Assembly (NCBI RefSeq): GCF_001522545.3
Contig: NC_031768.1
Location: 82,555,769 to 82,619,768 of the forward strand
DNA: 64,000 nucleotides
Direction: 5' to 3'
From: Parus major
Taxonomy: Eukaryota; Chordata; Aves; Passeriformes; Paridae
Numbering within the stretch: position 1 is the stretch's first letter; each line of letters begins with the position of its first letter. Position numbers and translations under genes: made by a program. Positions 48,395-61,147 of the stretch are shown in pieces. Below the pieces are notes generated by a model that worked only from the letters and a program-made list of their open reading frames with translations, had not been told where the DNA came from and ran no database searches.

Positions 48395-50680
48395 ATAGAA
48401 GAGGAAGAATTAACAGCTGTGCCATTATGTGCGTTATTCGTCTGACATATCTTCTGGTGGTTCAATTAAACTCCTATTAATCTTGTGAAATATGATGGAC
48501 TATGTTTCAACTATAGTCAAGATGTGCAACCTCCCTGAAAGACTCTGTTACATTTAATCCTTTAGATCTGGTACCTAGCACTGCAGTCCTACAACTCCCC
48601 AAAATAAAAAGTGTATGATCCTGAACAGATGAAGTAATAGTTTCATGACAATGGAGAGCAGAATGAGGTAAATTCCAAAAACATTTTGCATGCTTATTTT
48701 TCCTTTATCCCAAATTTGTCACTCAGTAACAAACTCATTGCCAGGGATGCAGTACAAGTTTCTGGAGAAACTTCAAGTTCTTGATTAGAAGCAGCAGCTC
48801 TACCCATGCCAGTAGCTATTAATTATTTGCTACAATTTAACCTTGAAATATCCACAAGGGAAGTAGCCAAAATGTGTTCTTTAGGTTTTGTGGCTTCTGT
48901 TACAAGGAAGAGGTTATAATTAAGGTGCTGTGGGTTTTTCCTTTCATTTTTTTTCTTATTTGATATTGGCCAAATCAAAAAAGGTAGGGAAAATCACCTA
49001 GTAGGTCACACTTGAAAGGTCCTTATGAGTGGAAAATACTTCTTTCTGCTCTGAAGTGGAGATCTGAGACATAAGCTTTGATAATAATTAGGGAAAATAA
49101 ATGAATTATTTAAAGCACTGCTGCATTGTCTCACAGGGGAGTACCTCAGTTATCTCACTGCAGACATATATGGCTGTGCCATGCGTAGTTCTCTGCTCTT
49201 GCTTTGCCTCTACCTTTATTTGCTCTTCATTCAGTCGTGCAATGACAGGTCTGGAGAACCACGTTTTATCTCCAGGTCAGCAGCAGCTATGGAGGTCTTA
49301 CAGCTCTGAGGATTCTGAACATACTTTTAAAGCAAATGTGAACTCTTTTTGCTTTCAAAGAGCCTGTGACATATTTATGTATCAGAAAACACTTTAAATA
49401 ATAGTTCTTTAGTGACAAATAAATTATCTTCGTGGAGTAAGCTTTAAACGGTGTCATAACTCCTCCAGCTTGAAGTGCACTTGAACTTCACTCAGCACTT
49501 GAAGAACACTTTTAAAGTGTTCTGTGGTCTCTCTGCTTATTTCTTGCTAGGCTATGCTGAAATTATCCATATACCTAGCGGGCCATTTGCCTCTCACATT
49601 GTGCCAGTGGTTCTAGACTTTTTTCTAGGAAGAAGGTGTAGGCTCTTCGCAGTGAGTAGTATTTGGATGCAGAGCTGTGTATTCCAAGAGAGTTTCCTAA
49701 TCATGAGGTTTTATTTTAGAGACCTTTTATAACATTCTGCATTGCAGAATTACAGCTAGGAGTGAGATACACTGGGATGCAGACAGACAGGAGATAACTC
49801 CAGTCTTGGAGTCTGGGTGATTCTTTATGCAGAAACCAAACTGTACTGCTTCTGGCTTAGTTTTCTTCAGATTCAATCTTATGAATAATAAAAATGCATA
49901 GAGATTTGCTAATGAAAACTGTGCAAAGTGCTTTGAAAGTCTGTATTACCCCATGTGTTCCCTCCTTAGGTCTTTCTATGGGATGTTGGATGGTTCAGAG
50001 CCAGACCCCCCTTCCTTCCAGGGGTGGAATGGCTAGGCAGCCACAAAAACTTCAAATTGATTCACTTAGGTGACCTACTGTACCACTGGAGAGAGGAGTT
50101 CCTGAGTTCAGCCTTTAGAGGTGCTGTGAAGTCTGCCAGCTGAGGGACTAAGCTTAAAATATGGTTCAGAAACAATCTGAAGGCAAAACTAGGGTGGTGA
50201 AAATTATCAAGTACTAAGACAGACTGCCAGATCCCACTCTGCAACCGAGGTTTCAAACTAATCCTTCTAATTCTTTAGATCCTCTGCAGGGAAAATGGAG
50301 GATTGTACCTTGTTTAAGTCAGTTTTGCAAGTGCAGTTCAATATCACAGCAGGAAATATGCTCTGCTGCTGTTGCATGAGGGGTCAGCAAAGGTCCAGGA
50401 AGTGCTGTTGCTCTATCAAGACTAACACACTGCAGTGGTTGGAAGGTAATGTTTAGGTTTGTAATTCAGACCCCAGCTGGAACTTCATAACCCAAATTTA
50501 TTGGAACTCAGAGCATATTGCAAAAACAACCTTTTCTGCCTGCATCTTCTCTTGAGGAAGCAGGGAAGCAGAGACAAGTGAACTTAGAGCAAGCTCTTTG
50601 CTTATGTTGTTATTTATGGGATAAATATTTGGACCCCAGTCATCAATATCTCTATTTTGGAGATTCAAAATATTCAAGGA
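48395..50680. other. Unique non-coding DNA, no gene recognised
   Basis: It contains a palindrome cluster at 49468-49523 (see findings). Plus-strand frames at 49101-49397 and 49475-49732 have no domain features. No repeat family was recognised. Confidence 0.5.
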
Positions 50681-50686
50681 TATTCA

Positions 50687-50715
50687 GAACATTCCAGAAT
50701 ATTTAGAATATTCTG
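50687..50715. promoter_or_regulatory. Heat-shock-element-like cluster
   Basis: GAACATTCCAGAA (50687-50699) is an exact GAAnnTTCnnGAA, the three-unit core bound by HSF trimers. GAATATTC follows at 50706-50713, and the second half forms a 9-bp-arm inverted repeat (50695-50703 with 50707-50715). No gene start is visible nearby, so function is unproven. Confidence 0.35.
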
Positions 50716-53700
50716 AGGATAGCAGGAAATCTAAGGTGAGTTCAAGTATGGATGACAGGTCATATTCAAATCCACAGTGAGAGTTAATTTGTTCTTGAAG
50801 GAGCATACTCTATTGAAAACAGGGAAACTGAGTCAGGAATGAATAATGGGGTTTTTTTCTGCTTTGGATAGAGCCAGGAGTGGATTTCAGTGCACCTAAA
50901 ACCAGCCTAAAGTCATTATTTAATATAAAACAATGCCTCCATGCCTTGATAAAAATAATTCTAGTAGAAAATGTGGGCAGGTGTGATTGAAGTATGTCAA
51001 TAGAGTGCAAAGGGCATCCAATTTCTCAATTGGTTGCCTAAATTAGTTTGAATTGTCACTTCAGCACACACAGGAAAAATTTTAAAGCAAAATGTTTCAT
51101 TTAGAAGGTGGGAAAATGGCTTCTTTCCCAGCAGCTACCCATTTCCACCAATTGTCAGTAGATAGGAGTACAAGCAGACAACAACTGACAAGGAAATGTC
51201 AGCATGCAGCAGATCAGAGCCATAAGGCTCATTTATCTATATGTATATATACAAGTATATGGGTCTACTTAAAGTGTTTTGCACTGGGTTTGAGTCTGCT
51301 GGTATTTGTCCTGTTAGGTTTCTTTTGCTTTGATGCTGAAAGACCATGAAGGGATTAACTGTCTTTCTTGTCCCTTGCCTCTTCTCATAAGCTTCTGATA
51401 CTCCAGAAAAGCAGGTGAAAATGGAGTGAAAAAGCCTTAACACAAATGCTAAGTGAGTTCCTTTGAGGGTAAGCAGTTAATTAGATTAAGTGTTTCAATT
51501 CTGAAATTTATATGAGAGCATATACTCATATATAAAAAGTCACAGAATTTTATCATCTCTAAAATGCAAAGGGCCAGAAGCTGAGCTTCACAGTATTATT
51601 ACCACTGTCATCTTCACTAACTTCCATGTTTTCTTTTAATGGGAAGGCCTATCTCTTTCTGTCAGTCAGGATCTGTCAGCACTATGTTATTATGTCTGTT
51701 ATTATTCAGAAACTTTTACAGTGTGAACTGCTTTTTACCAACCTCAGTTACATAATGTAATTGTATTGTAGCAGTGATGCACTGCTTGAAGAGGGATGCT
51801 GTGGATGACTTATTTTTCCTGCTATCTAGTCTGGTTTGAACTGAGAGTTTAAAAAAGTTGGGCTGTGGCATTGCTTAATTTCTGTTTGCACATGAAAAAC
51901 CCCAGAAAGAAGTGTGTGTGAGGAGCCAAAAAAAAGTAGGGAAGGCCATAAATCTAGACACGTAGGAAAACAAGGAAAATTAACAAGGGGGAGAGAACTT
52001 GGGGGTTTACTTATACCTATACAAAACAAAATTTATTAAACACTGTCTTTTGTGTTTATTAGAGACACAGATGGCACATCAAAATACTCAAACTTATTTT
52101 TGGTTGATCCCAAATGATTTCGTTTTCAGTTTGACTCATCAAAACACAAAGAATTCATGTTATTTTTTTATGTTTTTTACATCATTTAGAGCAAATATAT
52201 CCAGCTTAAAAATAAAATTTCCCCTTAAAAAAAAATGAAGAAATGAAAGTGTCTCATTTGAAATATTTAACATTGCATCATTAAAATTTGTGATTTGTGA
52301 CAAGTCCTATTCAATCTTAAACTACATTTTTGGAGGATGAAAATACAGAAGATACTTTTTTGCTTTTACAGCATGACTTATTCTAGTCCCTGTTCAGGGA
52401 TTTATAAAATGTTCCCTATTGGAAATCAGAGATCAAGGGGAATACAGTTTTCAAAAGACCGCTATTTCCTCAGCAGTGAAGTGTGCATCAGGAGATGCCT
52501 GAAGCTTTGATGATATTCTCCAAAGCAGTGACTGCCAAAGCTGAGCTGGAGCTTAGGCAGACCGATGAAATAATTTGTCACTACCATAGGTCATTAACAG
52601 CACCCTCATCCCTTTGTATATATGCATTATGATATATCCTTAAACCTCTTTTCCATGCATTGACAGAGTTTTCTGGATGAGAAAGAGGTTACTGAGGTCC
52701 CTTTCAAAGAACAGACCAGTAAGTAGCTTCTTTCCTTATTGCCTTGTGCTTCCCTTTTGAAGACATTAGCTCAATACTACTGGCTGTGCTTGCATTTTTC
52801 AGATTCTCAGACTTCTTAGATTGCCAATTCTTTCATTTAACAACATTTTAAAAATGGGATTTTGCTTGTTTTACATGGTGTTGGAGAAGAAATGAATAAA
52901 TTTAAACCAGCAATAACCACATGAATAAGCAAGAAACTCTTTAAGTAGGTTTTGCTTGAGAACTTGCCTGGATGCTCTTGTGGCAGTTATCTCAAAGGAC
53001 TGAAAATTCATATAACAAATAAAAATGAATTTTATGGACAAGTAACCAACTTTTAAAAAAGTCATTGTAACAGAAAGAAGAAATAATTATTAATAAAAAC
53101 CAAGTACTTAGAAAGCAAACTCCATGACTGTGGCTGTGTTTTCAAAACAGCTGCATAACAGTATATGTGCACTTAGTATGATTACACCCATTACTGCTTT
53201 CCTGCATCCTGGATAAATACAGAGAGCTCTTCTCTGGTGCCACAGCTGACAATGTGAAACAGCAATATATCAGGAACTTCAGGATTTCTCCATCCAAAGT
53301 CTACACTGGGTTTGTTTTGCTGTAGCTTCTCCCCAGTACTGTGGTACCAGTTATGTGAGCAATAACAGCAGGAGCTGCAGAAAAACCACGAGATTTTGAA
53401 GACCTTCTGGGAGATACCATGTAGGAACATGGAAACCAAAAGGCTCAAGGATGATCAGGACCCTTTAGTAGACTTGCAGCATTGAAGAATAACAGGAGAT
53501 GAGAGAATAACAGAATAACAAATATTGTTCTATCTTGATGACTGAAATTGCTATTGTCTAGACAAGGAAAATCATAAAAAAGGTATATTTACAATTAAAT
53601 GTATTAACCTTTTTCACTATAATCCCTCTCAGTTACACCTTTAGTTTAAGTTTTATGGTTTTACCAAGCCAACACTTAGAAGCAGTGTCAGGTCTAACAT

Positions 53701-55399
53701 GACATTAAATATAAGTTAAACCTGAAAACAGATTTTATTTTCAAAACAGCAAGAGCTGGAAGAGCAAATTTTGTGCTCTGCCTTTGAACAATTCATTGAA
53801 CTTTAGTCTAACAGCATGATACTCTGAATATTTATTCTTTTCCTTAGGAAAAAATAGAAATATGATGGTTAGGTTAACTGCTGTGATAGAGATTGATGAT
53901 AACAGAGCCCTGCCTGTGAGGCTGAGATTGCCACTTTCTTCAGCTTTGGCAAAATGCATCCTTCACAGACTTTAGTCAGGGCAGCTGTGGGAGTGGTCCA
54001 CAGTAGGCTGCCACATGAAACAGCAATCACTGAATCTAGGTGCTGGGCAAGGCAGCATCTACTGTGCATTGTGGAAAAAATGCCACGTTTGCTGTGATGA
54101 GTAGACAGTGTGAGACCGAGATTTAAGGGATAAAATATGTGCTGTACTACAAACTTCCTGTGTAACGTTGTGGGAGCAGTTTGCTTTTCAGGAGTGGGGT
54201 CTTCAAAAAGCTAAAGACAATTCTGCTCTTCAGGGGCATTGTAAAGAATAATTAGAAGATAAATTTGGTATGGTACTGTGGATCTTAGTGTTATTTTCCT
54301 GTAATTACAATGAATGATGTTGATGACAATTTTCTGCACAAAGAACAATGGGTGTGAAATCAAGTGAAATCAGAATATTTTACTCTTCCTCTGTAAAGAA
54401 ATGAGTCTTCTTTGTACAACCAGGGCATAGAAAACATTAATCTCTGAATTTTTATAGAAGACAGAAGAAGAGTAGAAGGATTGAGAGTTAGGAACAATTA
54501 CAGTAGTGTTTTCAAAAACTTGAAAACAAGTCTCTGATTCATCCAAAGACAGTAGAAAACTAGTATAAAACTAGACCATCATTTGTTGAGAAAATTCAAA
54601 AATACATTATTATTGCCCTAGTGGAACTAGGAAATAAAAATGTGACATGTGTAATGATAATAGGTTGTTCTCTGATTCAAACCTCTGAAGATCTAGGCTG
54701 AGGTCTTTGCAGCACTAAACCAGCACCTAATCTCATTAAAACCTGTGTAAATGGAAGGGTGAAGAGGAGATGTTGGGTCATTCAGTCTTGCAAGGGGTAA
54801 GCACTTGTAATTCCTGATTGAACTGCAGAAAGTACAATCTGTTCACAATAAGTTGGCACTTATTGTCACCTAATATTTTCAGTTTTTCGCCTAGATTCTG
54901 AAGGTAAACCTTCCTTCAAATTTTCTCTGTAAGGTTATTGTTTTAGTACATCAATATGCTGTGAAAAAAATTTACCTAATCGCTATAAAAAATATTCATA
55001 CTCATTCCATTCAGTGATCAAACCCAGAGAAACAGGACAATACAAAATTTAGGGCTGAAACAAGAAACTCCCACTATGTTCAGGAAGTCAGAACTTCTGA
55101 CAAGATAAATGGTTAAAAAGTGCATGACTTGAAGCTGGAAAGATGGGCAGTGTCAGCTGGGCGATAGTGATGCACAGAAGACATTCTCAGTTTATTATTT
55201 AAATAGAGGTGAATGTAGCCAGAATAGTAGAATTCCCTACAAAATCTGCTTATTAGTGAGGAAAAAAAAACCAATAGATGTTATTCAGTGCAAGTTCACA
55301 TTCTCACCCACAGTTTCTGCCTCTCATTGAGTAGCAACTTTAAGGTTATAAAAGATTTAGCAAAAAATAAGAACTATAGTTTGGAAAGCCTGAAAAAAT
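50716..55399. other. Unique non-coding DNA, no gene recognised
   Basis: An AT-dinucleotide-like patch lies near 51236-51258, and A runs lie near 52209 and 55261. Open frames of 60-85 codons on both strands have no domain signature. No repeat family was recognised in 4.7 kb. Confidence 0.55.
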
Positions 55400-55662
55400 C
55401 ATCATGGATTCGTTATTATGGAATGGTTTGAGTTGAAAGGGGCCTTAAAAATCATCTAGCTCCAACACTCTTGCCATGGGCAGGGGCACCTTCCACTGGA
55501 ACTGAGTGTTCAGAGCTCCATCCAACCAGACCATGAACACTTCCAGGGATGGGACATCAATGGCTTTTCTGGGCAGCCTGTGCCAGTGGATAAATACTCT
55601 CACAGTAAAGATCTTCCTAATATCCAATCTACACCTTCTCTGTTTCAGTTTAAGACCATCTT
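55400..55662 (-). mobile_element. CR1 LINE, 3' end fragment, antisense
   Basis: ATCATCATGGATTCG begins a decayed tail, followed by ATGGAATGGTTTGAGTTG and AAAAATCATCTAGCTCCAAC. CATGGGCAGGGGCACCTTCC, GAGCTCCATCCAACCAGACC, AACACTTCCAGGGATGGG and CAGCCTGTGCCAGTGGATAA then follow, which is the standard antisense CR1 order. It ends at TTTAAGACCATC beside a short A-rich run. It is 5'-truncated and non-coding. Confidence 0.94.
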
Positions 55663-57299
55663 TAAAAAAAAATAAAAACATCTACCATATACACATGAAG
55701 ATAAAGGGACAAACCTGCTATTTCTCCTTGACTCATCAAGTTTTGTTTACAATCAAGGCTTCATATCCAACAATGTAAAAGCTGCTTTAAATAAGTGTTC
55801 ACTTATGCTGTCTGGAAAAGGTGTTTGAAGGAGAGAAAAAACTTTATCAAACATTGGTTGAGGCTTATGTGCCATGGTGAGGCAGAAACTGAATGTGCCC
55901 TTCAGAAAGGGTTCCCTGTTCTTTACTATACTTTGACTGCATAAAAAGAAAGCAAAAGTTCAAAGAAAAGATTTTCTTTTTAGTTGTTTTGTCATAGCAC
56001 TTTGCTGAATTTTCATGAAAGCATAATATTGCAAAGCTTTATCACCCCCTTTTTTATTTTAAGAAAAGAATATTTTTTCAGAAGTGATTCTTTTGGTCTT
56101 TACAATAGTATTTTCTTTTTTACTAGCACTGTAACAGGACAGAGCTGTTGTCAGGAGTCTAATGTATTAAAATTGTATTCAGGATTCAATTTTTACGGTT
56201 CCTGTTTTCAAACTCTAACAACATCTATATCCAGCACTCTACTGGTAAATATATTTTCTTTGATCATTGCAACATTACTGATTTGGGTGATAAATATTAC
56301 ATCAACAGATACTTTTGCTTTTGTTTGCACAGTATGAGGTTTTCAAAGAGGATACATTTCTGTTAAGACCAAATTTTTTTTGCTTTTTATTCTGCATTTT
56401 GCTTTTTATTTTTTGGCTATATTTTCACCACTAAAATGGGGTTTAGCATTCAGAGTATCAGGAAGAGATGGAATTGGTGCCTGTTATATTTTTCAGAAAG
56501 GGAACACATCTGTACCACAAATTATTTTGGCATACTACAAGTTGAAGGAATAATATTTAATGACTTGTTTAATAACCTTTTTTTTCTCCTTTTGTTCAAG
56601 TGAAATCTATTACCCAGAATTTTTTGGGAGATACAAATTTTATGGAGTCAAGATTTTCCTACAGTAAAAGCTGACTTATGTTATGTATGGATTTTATTTT
56701 TTTTAAAGAATTAGTGTAAGTATGTATATTCCAAGGAAGGTAGCTCTCCCAAAGAACATTTGGGGCCCACACCTTAGGAGACCCACATCTCTATGGTGCA
56801 TTTTTTCCTATTACTATAGTGCCTGCTGACATCAGTCATTAACTGGATCCTCACAATAGAAATACACATTTTTAATATCTTTTAAAAATTTAAAATACCA
56901 TTCCCTGTTTAAAGGGTTGATAACCCATGGAGAAGACAGAAAATAGATGTGTATTGATCAAAAGGGAGGACTTGGCATGGAGAGAAATGGGTTGTTTCTC
57001 TGTGGTGAAGATAAGATTGAGTGAAGAAAGGGTGGTTTCTGTGAGGCAGTAGATGTCTTGGGGGCTCAGCAGGACTCTTCTGCCTCATTTTTATAAACAA
57101 TAATCATATAATAGTTTTGCTTCCAGGCTTGATATTTGAGGGGTTAGAAGTCCTGTTTCTCTGGATCCTCTGGTCCACAGAGTTTTGCACAAATCCATCT
57201 GCTCTTGCCTTTGTCTGTTGTGTGTATTTTGTTATTTTTTACATCTCCTTCATTTCTCCCCTTCTCTAGTTAGATTGCTGGGGTCTATCCTTACCACTG
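55663..57299. other. Unique non-coding DNA, no gene recognised
   Basis: A 117-codon plus-strand frame (55984-56337) is hydrophobic and Phe-rich without a family match. T runs occur near 56367 and 56579. Nothing else was identified. Confidence 0.55.
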
Positions 57300-57762
57300 C
57301 TATCCAGTTATCAGAGAGTGTCCAAAGGAGGGCCACAAAGATGGTGAGGGGCCTTGAGGGGAAACTGTATGAGGAGTGGCTGGGGGCACTGTGTCTGTTC
57401 AGCCTGGAGGAGACTGAGGGGAGACCTCATGGCAGTCTGCAACTTCCTCATGAGGGGAAGAGGAGGGACAGACACTGATCTCTCTGTGGTGACCAGTGAC
57501 AGAAGCCAAGGAATGGCCTGGAGCTGTGTCAGGGCAGGTTGATGCTGGATATTGGAAAAGGGTTTTTCCAGAGGGTGGTTGGGCACTAGAGTAGGCTCCC
57601 CAGGGAAATGGTCACAGCACCTGACAGAGTTCTAGAAGGGTTCAGACAATGCTCTCAGGCACATGTTGGGACTCCTTGGATATGCCCTGTGCAGGGCCAG
57701 GACCTGGACTTGATGATCCTTATGGGTCCTTTCCAGCTCAGAATATTCTGTTCTGTGATCTG
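57300..57762 (+). mobile_element. CR1 LINE, ORF2 C-terminus and 3' region
   Basis: The plus-strand frame from 57185 reads QRRATKMVRGLE and then LYEEWLGALCLFSLEE, the usual C-terminal end of CR1 ORF2. A frameshift moves the rest to the next frame (about 57354-57542, residues RLRGDLMAVCNFL). The 3' region follows: GGTGACCAGTGACAGAAGCC, GGTTGATGCTGGATATTGG, TGGTCACAGCACCTGACAG, GCAGGGCCAGGACCTGGAC, TTGATGATCCTTATGGGTCC and the tail ATATTCTGTTCTGTGATC. It is 5'-truncated. Confidence 0.95.
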
Positions 57763-58285
57763 AGACCTTTCAGGCAAGTCATTAAAACTCATCTTTTGTT
57801 ACTCTCATTTTGTTATTTTGTTATATAATATTCCATAAAAAATGCAAATATTTTTGAAACAAATGCTGAAAATATATGTTACAGCAGTTAGAATTCCCCA
57901 AATAAAAAACACAGGTCAAAACAAAACAAGCAAGAAAAGTCACTACAGTTGTGCTAAATTTAAATGAAAGGTTCTATATAAAAATGAGGATTTTTTTAAG
58001 AAAAGAAGGTAAAAAAGATAAGATAATTTAAACTTATCAGGTAACACAGAGACTTTTGAGAGACACTGCATGGGAATGTGCAATGCCCAAGCACATAACC
58101 AATTGTGATGAACTTGAGAAAAAATAGGAATGACATCATCAAAGTTAAAGGAAATATTTTTAGAATTCATCAGGTATTAATAAAAACCCCTGAAAATTGC
58201 ATCCCAATGAAGAATTTAGAAAGTATCCTAAGCTCTGGAGGACTGAATAAGGGTAAGTAAGAGATCAAACTTTTCCATGGAGGAA
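57763..58285. other. Unique non-coding DNA
   Basis: AT-rich sequence between two CR1 fragments. Nothing was identified. Confidence 0.5.
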
Positions 58286-58289
58286 GGGC

Positions 58290-58637
58290 AGCAGTCAAGT
58301 CACACAGGGTGCTGTTCTCACAGATTTGCTATTTAACAGAAACATAAATGAGCAGAAAAAGTGGATGTGTTATGACAGTTTGCTGATGATACAGAGTTCT
58401 TCAAGGTGGAAAGGATGAAATCCATTGCAGAAAATTGCAGAAAGTCCTTACAACTGGTTGGGTAAAAAAATGGCAGATAGACGTAGATACACCGAAAACT
58501 ACGTATGTGTAAAACAGTTGTAGCTGCACTTACAAAATTATGTATGTGGAGCTCCATGCACACTCACTCCAGCCACTGGAGAATGAAACCTTGGGGCTGA
58601 GATGAATATTTCCTTGAATACATCCATTCAACTTCAG
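58290..58637 (+). mobile_element. CR1-type reverse-transcriptase remnant
   Basis: At about 58379-58405 the bases translate as FADDTEFFK, the catalytic box of reverse transcriptase (usual CR1 form KFADDTKL). GGGTGCTGTTCTCACAG and ATTTGCTATTTAACAGAAAC precede it, and TTGCAGAAAATTGCAGAAAG, TGGTTGGGTAAAAAAATGGC and CACTGGAGAATGAAACC follow. Divergence is high and no longer frame survives. Its exact family and 3' limit are uncertain. It is separate from the CR1 at 57300-57762, because RT sequence should lie upstream of that 3' end. Confidence 0.55.
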
Positions 58638-58658
58638 TAAAAATAAACTAAAAAAAAA

Positions 58659-58691
<33 letters not shown>

Positions 58692-58708
58692 AAAAGGAAA
58701 AAAAAAAG
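58638..58708. repeat. Poly(A) and A-rich tract
   Basis: AAAAATAAACTAAAAAAAAACT leads into 29 uninterrupted A (58661-58689), then GAAAAAGGAAAAAAAAAAG. It directly follows the RT remnant. Confidence 0.95.
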
Positions 58709-59527
58709 ACTTAGAGAGAAAGTAATAGAGAACAAAACAGAAGCTATTTACATAAACCCATTATTTGCCCCACAATGAACACTGTCTAGGTGTTAAGGTT
58801 GCTTCACACCAAAAAATTATATATTAGAACTGAAAAGCGTTCAGAGAAGGTAAGAAAGGATGATCAAGTGGTCTGTGGTCTTTCAATAAGTGTCTGAGTT
58901 ATCTGACATGATTTATCATGAAATGGACATGATCCAGGGAGCTCCACTAAGCTTTACAGTGTCATGAATAGCACAGAAATCACGTGCTAGGATCATGTCT
59001 TTCCTCTGTCTTCCTGCACAATCACTAGGACCCATGAGAATCCAGTGAAATACAGGTTATTTACACAATTCACAAAATACAAGAAAGTGAATTTTCAAAA
59101 GTGATTCCCAGGTGAAAACAGTCTTTCTCATCTTTGATTTTTGTGGAGTTTGGGGAAAAATCCATGGTTATGTAGTAACAATTAGTTCAGAAGTAATTTT
59201 TTCCAATGATTTTTGAAACCAAAAACTAGACTTTGAGGCCAAATAGTCAAAGGACAGATCTTGCAAGGTGGCAGGTTTCCTCTGGGCTTGTTTTGCTCAG
59301 TCCTGCAGTAGGAGATGTCCTGAGCTTCAGGCAAAATAGCTGAAATGAAATGCAGTACTTTCAAATTTTGTACCAACTTGATTTTTGCTTTGCAGTGACA
59401 TTTAAGATGTGCCAGCATTGTGATCCTTCTGTGTTGAGGGACAGAGAAATAAGACCTCTGCATTACATCCAGAGTTAAATTGGACCTCTGCTTGGGGCTG
59501 CTTTGGCACTCTTCTTAATTGGATTGA
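58709..59527. other. Unique non-coding DNA, no gene recognised
   Basis: The antisense frame at 59182-59463 (93 codons) has no domain. Nothing else was identified. Confidence 0.55.
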
Positions 59528-59586
59528 TTTTATATTTATTTTATTTTATTTATTTTATTTTATTTTAGTTTAGTTTAGTTTTTTAA
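59528..59586. repeat. (TTTTA)n microsatellite
   Basis: TTTATTTTATTTTATTTA-type units change at the 3' side to TTTAGTTTAGTTTAG. It is a clear tandem pentanucleotide repeat. Confidence 0.95.
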
Positions 59587-61145
59587 TCGAGAGATGAATT
59601 TTTTAAAAAATGCAGTAGCTGAGGTACTAGCACTCCAGTCTGACAGACATTTCATGATTAAAGTAATGGCTTGGGCTGTTTAAAACCTCAAATTCCACTT
59701 TTGTATGCAGAAATCTATATCTCCATCATCCCAGAAGGTGGGTCTAGGGGAACAGGCTAGTATCTGAATAAAGAGGAATGTGAAAGATTTTAGCCTTTGG
59801 TTAATGCAGTTCTTTGCACAAATTATCATCAAGAAGGCATGAGAATAGAGGCATTTCTCTCACTAGCTGAGAGACTTGATGTCTGAGCTTGCGAATTATC
59901 TTAATTGTTGTCTCTGGTAATTTAACATCTTCCACATAAACCGTGAATGTTCCAAAAGAAGAGATTAAGGGAAACCATTAAGGAAAGATTTAGAGTGAAG
60001 AGAATTGCGGGCAGCTGGGGAGGTGTGTGAAAAAACACAGATGTGGTAACAGTGGTTCAGCCTTTCACACTCTGAATAATGTTAAGCATTGGGTTTTTAC
60101 GTAGATAAAGATGTCTCCAGTTCCCTCTTACTCCCTTGCATCCAAGTACTAAAATACAAAGGTGCTTTAAAAATATATATTGAATTTCTTTATTTCCTAA
60201 AATTCAGTTTTATTTGATCCTGTTCTCTTGTTAAAATTTCCATTTGACTGATAAACTGAAACAAATGATTCAGTCATCCCACTGCTTAACTGTCACTTAA
60301 ATACAAAGAAATTTAACTGCCTCAGCACCTTCAAACTATCCTGAGTGACAATTTTGCATGTCTATTTGCCTAAATGCCTCTAAAAACTGGACCTTATTGC
60401 TTGTGCAATATATTTCATAGATATCAAAGAACTGTAGCTAATTGCTCAAATTATTTGCAATAGTAAGGCATGTGCATCTTTAGCAAAGTATCCCCTTTTC
60501 ATTAAGGTTAATTAAATGATAAATTAAATAGCAAAGGCATAAAATAAAAAATGGAAAGTAGTTTATAAAGCCTGATATAAGAAATCTCTTTCTGTCTTAG
60601 CTGTTCATGATTCCTCAAGTTCAAGTTTTAGCAATGCAAAAAAAAAGGGCAAACTTTTTTTCAGGTCATTGACAACTATGATTACACAAAAGGGAAATTG
60701 CTTAACAGCCAAGATGTCATTCTCTACCACAGTGACTTGAGATTGAGTTTACAGGCAACTAATATAACATGACGTACCATAAGCTGCCTATGAATGCAGA
60801 TTTTGAGTGCCGGTGGACGATCTGAGCTGGTGGCTGAATCCTTCTTGAGAAACTGGGAATAACTAAAATGGAAAGAAAAGATGGCTGCCTGGAGAAATCA
60901 TGGAATGGTTTAGGAATCATATAGGAACTAAGAGGGCAGGTAGTCAGAAAGTGCTACAGGGCTTTGGCTCTGCACTGCCCAGTTAGCAACTGATGAACAC
61001 CACTCAGTCAGTAGGTTTGTGTTACACTAAGTCTGCTGCAGTTCAAAGTCAGGCTTCTTCTAAACTTTCCAGTGCCAAAGTCAGGCCCTTCCAGTGCCTC
61101 ACTCCTATGTACATGTATTAGCCCCTTTCCTGGCACAGTCTTTAG
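59587..61145. other. Unique non-coding DNA, no gene recognised
   Basis: A short TCATGGAATGGTTTAGGAATC at 60898-60919 resembles an isolated CR1 tail but is too short to call. Nothing else was identified. Confidence 0.5.
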
Positions 61146-61147
61146 CA

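Noticed and set aside
49503..49523. Canonical glucocorticoid or androgen response element
   Set aside because: The half-sites are nine bases apart rather than three, so the usual dimer would not fit.
59528..59586. CRISPR-like or regulatory array
   Set aside because: It is a plain (TTTTA)n microsatellite with no spacers. The window is vertebrate DNA.
60898..60919. Separate CR1 tail
   Set aside because: Only about 20 bases resemble the tail and no CR1 body is attached on either side.
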